DNA from: Lingula anatina
Taxonomy: Eukaryota > Brachiopoda > Lingulata > Lingulida > Lingulidae
Assembly (NCBI RefSeq): GCF_001039355.2
Contig: NW_019775410.1
Location: 188,148 to 239,540, forward strand
DNA: 51,393 nucleotides
Reading direction: 5' to 3'
Below, piece by piece: positions 1 to 11,400 of this stretch (positions within the stretch are counted from its first letter, which is position 1; every line of letters begins with the position of its first letter). A program made the translations under genes and the position numbers. Under the pieces are notes generated by a model. That model was not told where the DNA came from. It was given only the letters and a program-made list of their open reading frames with translations, and did not search any database.

Positions 1-2043
1 GCAAAATGTGTCTTTTGATGAGTTTTTCAACCGGCACGCGCCCCAGTCAGGCTGACAACTAAGCCACGCCTCTGTTACTAAGGGCCGTTGCCATGAGGGG
101 GTCGGAGCACAGTTAATGAGTTATAAGCCGATTACGTGTGCGGTAATAGGTCATAAGTCTTACATCAGCTTAGCAGCGAAGAAGTTTAGCTAGTACGCTA
201 CTAAGAGAAAAGTTCGTGTTAAAAGTCCATTTCCAGAGGAAAGAAAGAAAATTTTGAAAGAGAGTAGGGCCTATGCGTGGCGGTTGGGGAAAACCGGCCC
301 TATTTGTTCAGTCAGATAACTGATTTCTGTATACCTAATAAATGGGTGAAAGAGTTAATCAAATCGCCTAAATTAATTGACAAATGAAAGAAAAATCGAT
401 AAATAAATTTAAAAAAACGCTAAAAAGGATACTTTTAGCCTAGCTCTTAATTTTTGCGATACATATCGGCGAGCGTATCTGCGACATGTTACGAAACCGG
501 AAATGATTGCTGGTCGCCGTTTGCAAAAGGTAAATCTAATGTTGACAAAATAAAATTTTATTCTCCAAGATATGATATCATGGAGCTTGAGAGACACGCA
601 AAAAATTGTGATGTGAATGGCCAAACGAGAGAAATCCAAGCAAGGGTTGACAGCATGATTAAAACAATAAAAATAAAAACGCATGTTATTGGCTTTGCAT
701 TTTGCGATATTTGGAGAAAAACAATTTCAAAATCACTGATCAAGCGGGAAGAAAGAGTTCAAAATGTATCCAAAAATGAAAGTCACAAAAAGACCCCGAA
801 AATAGTCAAGACTAGCAGGTAAAAAGCAAATAGGGTCTAAGTGTCATGTGTGTAAAAATAAAATATTTATTCAAAAGCCTTCTCTCAGCCACTTTTATCG
901 CTGAATCTTGTGCAGCTGAGCGTCTCCCCTTTATGTTAGCTGGCATTTTGAGAGAGACTGCTCTGAAGTAATCACTGGATTTTTCCGTTGATCTGACGAT
1001 TTCCAAGTGCCGTGCAAAATAATCCTGCAGCGTTACCCGTCAAAAAACTCTTATTAACACAAGTGACGACCACTTGCTCTCGACAGACAGTTTTATCTGA
1101 TCACTTTGCCGATAACAGAAAAGGAATCTCTCAGGTAAAATTACTCGTTTGCCGAGGAAAAGCCATTGAAACGTTCAAATGCAACTTCACACCTCTTAAT
1201 TGCGGTTAAATGTAATCGCCTTTGTTAGCGCTTCCTTCTACATATCCTTGCCACCCTACTGGGCATCACTAGGCTAGGGCCCTCTCCAGAGCTGTCAATC
1301 AAAATGGCGGCACGCTTACAAGCCTAACGAGTGGTCGGAAAATGTAACAAAAGCACGATTTTCTGCCCTTTCAAAGCACCCAAACAAAATATTTTTAGAT
1401 GACAATGAGCAATGGTTCCACCTGATCGTATTACCGATAACAGGTAAATTTGCCAGCTAAGCATTTGACTAATAAGCTCTGTTAACCAACCTGTGAACGT
1501 TTTTGGCTGTTTTAACAGCTTTCTATATTGACGAGGTAAGTGAATCGCTGCCAAGTATATCTCACTATCTGAGCAACCGATCGTTACAAAAGTTGCACCT
1601 ATTGTTGTTGGGAATGTGGACTACAGCATGATATCAGGGGTTTAAGAGGAAATTGTTTGTTTGAAAGTTATCGTCTTTTGAAGTGAATAACCCATTGAAA
1701 TATGGGGTAATTTAACATAAAAGATGATAAAATCAAAAGTAAATAGTATAAGACAATTCCCTGGTACCCCGCTGAAGTGCTTTCACCCAGCTTTATGAGG
1801 CCTTTTGAATCACTTGAATAGCTGTCTTGGTTATAGAGAAAATCCCAATTCTGAAAACGGCATTTTCCCCCCAAAATTGGCGCTATAGCGTCATCCGTTG
1901 GACACTGTACTTAATCCCCGTCTTTAATTGGCCTTTTGGGAAGTTTGTTTTAATTTTTTATAAAAAGTTATAAGCCCAGGGCTTTGTTTCTATGACTTTG
2001 GTCCTTTTACTATTAGTGGCCTTAACAGTTTTTCTAATTTCAG
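1..2043. other. UXS1 intron sequence, no gene recognised
   Basis: This should be intronic, because the first UXS1 exon here needs an upstream exon. The stretch at 207-320 reads as a basic, coding-like run (starts RKVRVKSPFPEERKK) and then stops. A 122-codon frame at 454-822 is Lys-rich with no recognisable domain. Both may be remnants of an unidentified mobile element. No UXS1 N-terminal exon was found. Confidence 0.5.
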
Positions 2044-2148
2044 TGGACCAAATATACCACCTTGCATCACCAGCTTCTCCGCCAAACTACATGTACAATC
2101 CCATAAAGACCATCAAGACCAACACCATAGGCACTATCAACATGTTAG
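2044..2148 (+). CDS. UXS1: UXS1 exon (first in window), NAD-binding fold segment
   Basis: The exon follows a TTTCTAATTTCAG acceptor and ends before GTCAGT. It encodes the strongly conserved [14 protein letters not shown] segment and ends in the Gly of NMLG, split after its first base. The Val codon is completed from an upstream exon not in the window. Confidence 0.95.
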
Positions 2149-5100
2149 GTCAGTATGGGTATGATAGCTTAACTTGATGTATCATCATCATATTGACTCC
2201 AGTCAGCCATCAACATCATTAATTAAACACCAGCTTAACAAGATTTCCAACTCTGCTGTCATCCATGAGACAAGCAAGCTTGGTTGTGTTCTTTTAACCC
2301 GTGTCCTCAAGAAGAGGTTGGACATGATTTTTGTTTTGTGTACCTGATGAGCCATGTATTTAGATACCCAGAGCAGAAATCTACTTGATACTTCTTCTGT
2401 ATGACAATAAAATGGTCTGCAGCCCTCAATCCATGGGCTCTCATTTTACAGGCGACTTTTAGGATATTGCCATAGAGCTCCATGTTGGGCATCCTACTGT
2501 TATTTTATACAGCTCTAAGAAATCTGGTGTAGCATCAATAAATACTTTTTTCAATTTGTTTTATCAAGGTCCACTGGCTTGATCTATGTCTAGAAAGTGT
2601 AAACTTTTATTTGTGGACATAGATCAGATTTCCAGTCCTTTGTTGCATGCTAGGTCAGCAGACAGTTTCTACATCCTGTATGGATATGATAGCTAAACTT
2701 AGTACATGCTATGTCAGCAGACAATGCATAAGGAACTCTACAAACAAAGCAGATCTAACCCCATGAGGACCTACTCATACCCCCTGCTTACTCCTGTCAC
2801 CTGCTCACAGCCCGTTGCTTACTCCTGTAGACCTGCTCACAGCCCCCTGCTTACCCCTGTAGACCTGTCCATAGCCCCTTACTCCTGTAGACCTACCCAA
2901 ACCCCCTTACTTTCTCCTGTTATCCTATTTGCTGTAACAGTTCAACCTGTGCAATCTATTCTGACCCGAAAAATTATTTTCTAATTTTTTTTCTGGGCTG
3001 AAACATTTAGAACAAAAGTCAAAATCATGCAACAGTATTTTTTCTTGTTCCAATTGTTTGACCATATCGTAGGCAAGACTATGTTAATTTTGAAACCAGT
3101 AAATGCTACATGCTACATGCCTCAGCCCTTTGTTGTGCTTTCAATGAGGAAGAAACAATTGAACCCCAGATCATTTCTGGAAGCAAGATGTTCCTGTCAT
3201 TTCTTTTGAGGCCAATGAGAATAATAATGCTTATATACACTGAACAAAAATATAAACGCACGAAACTAAAATGGTGAGTTGAAATGGATAATCATGAAAT
3301 ATGCTCAGGTTGTTGCTTTATTTCTGAATTGATGGATTTGTTGTGATCAAGTATAGTGGTCTCGTTTCACTTGGCAGCTCCCCTTGAGTATACTCAAAGG
3401 TTCAATTTTTCCACCCATAAGAACATGAAGGAGTGGTGGTCAATCTGCATGACCAATACACAGACACTCCCTACAGTCAAGGCAATAATGCATTAAAAAG
3501 GCACACCAAAATTTGATTTTCTGTCACTTGTCAACATGCCACAGTTGTCTGAAATCATGGGGGAGCATGCCATCGGCATGTTGCAGCATGCTTGAATGTG
3601 CATCATTCCACTGTTAGCCGTCTGAGAACATATGCACTGGACACTTTCACGATGGAGGACAGTGCTCTTCTGTGACGAATCCCGGTTCCAGCTGTACCAC
3701 GCTGATGGCAGAGTCCATGTTTGGCGCCGTGTTGGTGAGCATTTTGCCGAGGCTAATGTCCTTCGATGGGTGGCTCATGGCAGCTCTAGTGTCATGGTAT
3801 GGGCTGGCATTTGCTATGGACAGCACACGTTTGCATTTTCTTGCTGGCAACCTGAATGGCCAAAGACACCAAGACGAAATATTGCGACCTATTGTTGCAC
3901 CATTTTTGGAGCTCCATTACGTTACCTTTCAGCATGATAATGCCCACACATTGCAAGAATATGCAGGGACTTCCTGGAGGAGGAGAATATTGGTGTCCTC
4001 AACTGGCTGCCGTATTTGCCTGATATGTCGCCCATCGAACACCTGTGGGATGTTCTGGATCAGCGTGTACACCATCATGTTTCTGCTCCCTAGAATTTTA
4101 GCCAGCTGCGAGTAGCACTCCAGGAGGAATGGGATAATATCCCTCAGGCCAGTATTGACCACTTAGTGATAACCATGTGCCACTGGTGTACTGTTATGCC
4201 CAAAGCTAATGGTGGCCATATTCGCAATTAGTGTCTGTGAATTCAGGATGTTGACCCCCATGGTGTAGTTGACGCCCTAACTCTTGGCCTATGCATTTAA
4301 ACTGCCCGTAATGCTCTCAAAGTGATGTCTGTTTGTTGAGGAAAATATGCTGTTTATTGTTGGCTATATACTCTAGTACGATACATGAAAATAAATCGAC
4401 ATATTCATTCATGCGTTTATATTTTTTTGTTCATTATACATACAGTTTGTGCTAATTTAGTAGACTTGCCTCAATTGACTGATTCGTTTGCCTTAGGGGG
4501 CATTCCCATAGATTTTAGATCGATGTATCCCCATGGGGAGTCTCACTAGATTACTGTCAGATAATCCAGCTTAAATGTCCTACAAGCTGAAAGGGGGTAA
4601 TTAACTTCCGTACTTCTAGTAAGATTGATCTAAATCTCCGGGAATGCCCTCTTAGTTGGGAGGAAGGCTCTGTAGATTGCTTTTTATCAATATTTTTAAA
4701 ATGGCATAATTTAAGTAATTTAAGGTGACACTGAATTCAGTTTGAGTACCAGTTGGTATTCTTTGATATTGGGGGATGAATTTTCCTCGAAAATACGTCT
4801 ACACTGAGCAGGTCCTGTGACTTAAAAACCTTTTCTGATCCTAGACTGCTAAAAAATATCTAAAATCAGTTGATTTCAGTTGACATATTCAAATTCAAAT
4901 AGGGCATACATAGACACTATGCCAGTTATTCAGCATACTAGTAATCATATGATCATATAACTGGTTTGAGTCCACTTATGCTACCGTTTTTAAAAATATG
5001 TGAGTGGCCACTTTTTACAACACCTGTCCCTTAGCACTCATTTAATGTATCATGAAGAGCGTCATTAAAATGATTGTAGATAGGGGAAATAAATGACATG

Positions 5101-8100
5101 ACATGTCATTTCTTTGAATATGAAGTAATGTTAGCAAAGATTGTATGCAGCAAAATAAGATTTTAAAAAGATGATAAAATGTGTTTGAAACAATGTTAAA
5201 CCTAAATTGCGGCTTATCTTGGGTGGCGCTTGGGGTAAAATGCAATACTTCCAATAAGATTAACAATACAGCAGATGGCCCAAACAATCTGACTTTTTTA
5301 AGTGTTTTTATTGCTGTATTTTAATCATATTCTACCAAAATGATGTTTCTTTGAAATTGATTTATTAATCTTGGTCGAACTGTTTGGCACATTACCTTAG
5401 GCTGGTATTTGGATTGTTTTGGAGGCAATAACTTTAAAAAAGCACTCAGTTAAATGCATTCTAAGGGTGTATTCCCAGAGATTTAGATCAATCCAGAGAT
5501 TAAGATTTAGATCAACTTAACTCCCTGGGGTTTCACACTAAATTGCAGTCAGCCGAGCACGCACCATAGTTAATTACCCCCTTACAGCTTTCAGTAGGCG
5601 GGACAGATGCTTAAGCCAGCTATGCTGACAGTATTCTAGTGAGATTCCCCACAGGGATAGATCGATCTAAAATATATGGAAATGGGGTCTAAGAGTCAAG
5701 AAAAAGGTCCTATTTAGACAAACAAACACGCAGTCATTTATGTGAAAGTATGCACTTATATTTGATTATTAACTATGTAATTTGCTGCATAATTTAGGTT
5801 TGGCAAAGAGAGTACGTGCCCGCCTGCTGCTGGCTTCCACATCAGAAGTCTATGGAGGTATGGGAATATAAACATATGGAAAACACATGAATCAGTTGTA
5901 AAACAGGACCGCACGATTAAAATTCTAAGTCAGCTAGCATGTAGATCAACAATTCTGTCAGTATAATTAATTTAACTTTATTTTAGTTTAAAACAATAAC
6001 GAAAGGTGAATAATGTGCTAGTTGTGTGATGTTGTAGACCCAGAGGTGCACCCTCAGACAGAGGACTACTGGGGCCATGTCAACCCTATAGGACCCAGAG
6101 CCTGCTATGATGAAGGGAAGAGGGTAGCAGAAACCATGTGTTTTGCCTACAAGAAGCAGGTACATGTTCTATACTGTAACATTCTTTGGAAAGGATATTA
6201 TTCAAGATCATTATTTGGAAACTCACTTCCTGACGATGACAGATCATACTTGTGCTGCAAGTTTTGAGTTATGCTTTTTAATTATTTTTTTTTCTTTACA
6301 GGAGCAAGTGGAAGTGCGAGTTGCCAGGATATTCAACACCTTTGGTCCACGTATGCACATGAATGATGGGAGGGTCGTCAGCAACTTTATATTACAAGCA
6401 CTTCAGAACCAGCCAATAACTGTAAGAGTTAATTTATGTATTACTGTCATTTTATTTTTGTTTGCTCACCATTTACATATACAGAGTTGGAAATAACTGC
6501 CCGTCCCAACATCCTTGATGGTCTAATTTCATGAAGGACGGGTAAAAATAATTTGGAGACCGTCCTGTGGTCGGGCCGCACTTTAAGGTCGTCAGTGAAA
6601 CATTGCGTCTTTCTTGATTTTGATTTTCACACATTTACCAATATATAAGTGTTTACAATATAAATCACATGAGCATTCCGAATATGGGAAAATAGGTCAG
6701 AGATACGTCATTACATCGAGTACTTTCGACTTTTACCGCGGGGAAATTTCACTGCAATAAACCAATAAGTCACGAAAACATTCCAAATATGGGAATATAG
6801 GTCACTGATACGTCATTAAATGACAACTTCCGACTTTTGTTGCGGGAAGATTCGCTGCATTAAGCCAATCAAATGCAAGGTAACATCGGTAATATGATAA
6901 AGAAGACAATGTGGCGAGCTAATGTAGCATACATTCACGATGCCTTATATTTTGGCATCCTTTAATGAAGGGTCCATTTTTATACCGGTTAAATTTGTCC
7001 GGAATGTTCTTCCTTGACGAAAGCGGTCTGTAAACGGAACGGCACGTGTTGCAATATAAAATTTGACGGTTTTCATATAACATTTGACGGTTTTCGTTAC
7101 ATATCAGCCAACTAAACTCTGCTTTCCAACTTGGAACAATCGTCCGCTGCCTCTTTTTTTGGTTGTAGTCTTTACGGACCTCCGTCGCTGGTCGCTTTTC
7201 ATGATTTTTTTCAGGAAGGTCAAGAAACTTTCGTAGTGTTTCTAAAGACATAGAAGACAATGTACGCTACATTAGCTTGCCACATTGTCTTCTTTATCAT
7301 ATTACCGATGTTACCAAGCATTTGTAACCCATTTAAGTCAGGTAAAATATTGAGCCAGAATGGATAGTTTTAAAGAATTTACTGTATAAAAAGTAGGTTG
7401 CATATTTAAGGTTAACAGAGCTATATATTATTAAGATCAATACTGGTAAGAGTTCATGTTGTTTTAACTGTATTGCAAATGAAATACAAGGTGCATGTCA
7501 TGTCGTGGACCAAAAATCAATGAGCTGTATGGAGAGCGGTGCTCAAATGTATTAGGTTTAGTTGATTTAGTTCTGTCACTGCCTGCTGGTACAGTAGAGT
7601 GTGAATGTGGGTTTTCCCAGATGAAGATGATCAACAATCAATGGAGAAACAAGTTGAAAGCATCATCTATGATGATCATCTCTCATGATCTCTCATGATC
7701 ATCTCTCATGAGTAAATGCAGAGTTTTCAAATAATATTTTGAAGAGGTAAAACAATTCAAACAGAATGACTTGATCTTTGGTAAAGTGAAGTTTTCATAT
7801 ACCAGGACAGGCACTGTGACTTGCAGTTGACATTCACCAGTTTTATTCACCAAACTGATATTATTTTCCTTGCAAGCTATTTTCCTTGCTCACCATGCCA
7901 ATGATTTGATAGTTAAGTTTTTAATTTTAATGCTCCTTTCATGAAAATTGCAGTGGTATAGATACTTCAGTTAAAGTAAAATACTTGTTCTTCAGTACTG
8001 ACTGTATTGACTACGGTATTGTGCATTTTGTTTCTGTCAAACGGTTTTGCTATAATTTTGTTTTAATAGATATTAGGTAAGGTGCATATATATATATTTT

Positions 8101-8143
<43 letters not shown>

Positions 8144-8423
8144 TCCATGATGTATGGGTGGGGGGACAGACCATAACTGAATATAAAAATAAATTTGATT
8201 CTTTGGTATCAAGACAGCACTGGTATTATGACTTTTATTTATGAAGTTTGAAAGAAAACAACATTCAAAAATGTCTTGAATTATTAAATTTAGTCATACA
8301 TGCTCTCTATTATCATAGTTCTGTCGATTTTATGAGGACAGGCTGGTTTGTGGTAGGACGGGTAACTTTCAAGAGTAACCTGTCCTGTTGTCTGGTTGAA
8401 TGTTAAGAGGAGTTTCCAACCCT

Positions 8424-8483
<60 letters not shown>

Positions 8484-11400
8484 ATAATCTGCCAGGTGGT
8501 ATGCTTAATATGCAAAGTGCTGACATACCAAGTATCTTTAGACTTTTGTTATGTTTATATTGCCCCCTTTTTTCTTTGTTTTTAATTTCAAAAAAGTATT
8601 TAACTTAAAATAATTTCATACTTTTTGTGTTACCAGAAGAAAATGCCATTATCGTATTTCTGTTACTGTCCCATATGTATCACTGTGAAAGTGTTGTGTT
8701 GTAGATATATGGAGAGGGCAAGCAGACCCGGTCATTCCAGTATGTTACAGATCTGGTGGATGGACTGGTGGCTTTAATGAACAGTAACTATTCCCTGCCT
8801 GTCAACATAGGCAACCCTGATGAACACCATATTGAGGAGTTTGCCACAACAATCAAAGCTTTAGTCAGTAAGTGTGCAGATTGCCACAAAAAACAAGGCT
8901 CTAGTCAGTAATTGTGCTGTTTGTCAAAACAACCAAGGCTTTAGTCAGAAAGTGTGCAGTTTGCCACAACAATATATGCATTTGCACATCCACAATGCTG
9001 GGTATCAACATTGGGACACGGGCATCTTAATTTCAACATGGCACTAATCTTATTACCCACTGATATTCAGAAACTACACAGACCTAACTAATAATATTAT
9101 TGGAAAGTGTTACCCTTCGGGTCATCTTTCATCTCCGTGAATTTGGGGTCAATCGGTGCATTTTCACGGGAGTAGCGGCCATAAGATACCGAAACTGAAA
9201 ACTGTCTCTTATTCGGGAACCGTTAATGCTAGAGACCCATTCTTTTTTGCATTTTGTAGAGCATGTAAACCCCAACACTGACAGTGGTCTCCGTTTTTTT
9301 GTATTCCATACGGTTTTCGAGTTATGCTATATCAAAAAGTACATTTTGGTGGTGAAAGCAAAATGTGCAATATGGTGATGTATAATAAATTTTAAACCCC
9401 AGGAAAATAAAACATGAGGCTGTGCGAGGCAGACAATTTCTGGTCAAAAATGACATTATTTCATGAAATTTGAACATCTGGAACTTCTGAGCACCTCCCA
9501 TTTCAAGAATTTCAACCAAAATGACCTTTTCTTTATTTTAATTAATTTTTTCTGTAGGAAATTTATGGCACATTATTGTAACTCCAAAATTGTAACATTT
9601 AGTCCCTTATATCTCCAAAACTGGCAGAGAAAGGTCCATAGTTACTATTAAAGTTGAATAGGAAGTCACATACTGGCAATTTAACTGTGACCTTGAAATT
9701 GACCTTTGACCTACTTTTCACCATGAACTGAACTTTGCAAATATTTGTTCCCTTTTATCTCCAAAACTGACAGAGATAGATCCATAGTTACTATTGAACT
9801 TGAATAGGAAGTTATTACATATACTGGCAATCTAAGTGTGACCTTGAAATTGACCTTTGACCTACTTTTCATCATGAATTGAACTTTGCAAATTTTTGTT
9901 CCCCTTTATCTCCAAAACTGGCAGAGATAGGTCCATAGTTACTATTGAACTTGAATAGGAATTCATATACTGGCAATTTACTATTACCTTAAAATTGACC
10001 TTTGGCCTACTTTTTACCATGAACTGAACTTCGCAAATTTTTGTTCCCTTTTATCTCCAAAACTGGCAAAGATAAGCCCACAGTTACTCTTGAATTTGAA
10101 TAGAAAGTCATTACAGGCAATTTACTGTGACCTCAAAATTGACCTTGACCTACTTTTCATCATGAACTGAACTTTGCAAATTTTTGTTCCCTTTTATCTC
10201 CAAAACTGGCAAAGATAAGTCCACAGTTACTACTGAATTTGAATAGAAAGTCATTACAGGCAATTTACTGTGACCTCAAAATTGACCTTTGACCAACTTT
10301 TCACTATGAACTGAACTTTGCTAATTTCTTTCCCTTTTATCTCCAAAACTGGCAGAGATAGGTCCATAGTTACTATTGAACTTGAATAGGAAGTAATACA
10401 CTGGCAATCTGTGACCTTGAAATTCATCTTTGACCTACTTTTTTATGATGAACTGCTTTTTGCTTGTTTTCTTGCCTTTAAATCTGCAAAATTGGCAAAG
10501 AAATGCCCATGGTTACTATTGAACTTGAATAGAAATTCATATACTATGATATTGAAATTGACCTTTGACCTACTTTTTCACCATGAACTGAGCTTTGCAT
10601 ATTTTCTTGCCCCTCATATCTTCAAAACTAGCAGAGATGTGTCTGTTGTTGCCCCTAGGTTTTCTCTTTTGTCAGCATATATGCACCACTGACAACACAT
10701 TTCAAGGAAAACCAATAGGCCTTTTGTCTAGAGAATCGCAGGAGTGATCAATTGTAGGAAAATGCAAGTCAAATTGAAAATCTGCTTGATTGTACCTTTT
10801 TTTTTTTTTTTTTTTTTGGCATATTTTGAGAACTCTTGTTGATTGTATTTTATAGAGCTTGTTAAGCACAAAACTGGTGGTGGTGTCCCTTTTTATTGGG
10901 GGGGGGGGGGTCCATACGAATGCGCTTACTCCAGCAGGTGGTACAATATCCGGAGGCGGTATTGCCTCTCTGATCCTCTAGTTAATTTTGTACATTCCAG
11001 AAAATACCTGCTTAAAATGTTGATTATATGTGCTGATTTTCCAGAGTTATTTATATATTTGTATTATATTCACAGCCATATATTATATAATGTGATCGCA
11101 TTCCTTCGTTACCTGTATGCACGTTGTCACGCTCGGCTGTCACCTTGATTGGATAGTAAACGATTGTCATAATATCACGAAATGATTTCAAAAACGGGTG
11201 CATAAACTTGAAAACCACCTAGAACAACCTTAGACTGCCACATTAATCCAAAGCAATACAAAAATAAACTATAACAAGTGGTTAAAGCCTTCAAGCCGAA
11301 TGTCGTAAAGTCCCCATATACCTCCATAGAGACAATAAAATAGAGTAAGCTTGTGAAACAAGATTCCACAAATTTAAACATAATAATCAGGGTACGAAAT

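Larger units (their letters stand above)
6482..8424 (+). mobile_element. hAT-like transposon with internal inversion
   Basis: The termini are CAGAGTTGGAAA (6482) and TTTCCAACCCTG (to 8424), the CAGRG type ends of hAT elements. ACATATA flanks both sides, 7 of the expected 8 bp; the right side has since merged into an AT microsatellite. Inside are a TTF-type zinc-finger remnant on the minus strand and a hAT dimerisation remnant on the plus strand. The two are in opposite orientation because a 50-bp inverted repeat brackets the zinc-finger part. It fills the UXS1 intron 6422-8704. Confidence 0.82.

Noticed and set aside
454-822. 122-codon plus-strand frame as a gene
   Set aside because: No domain, no splice partner and strong Lys/Ile bias; mentioned only as a possible mobile-element remnant.
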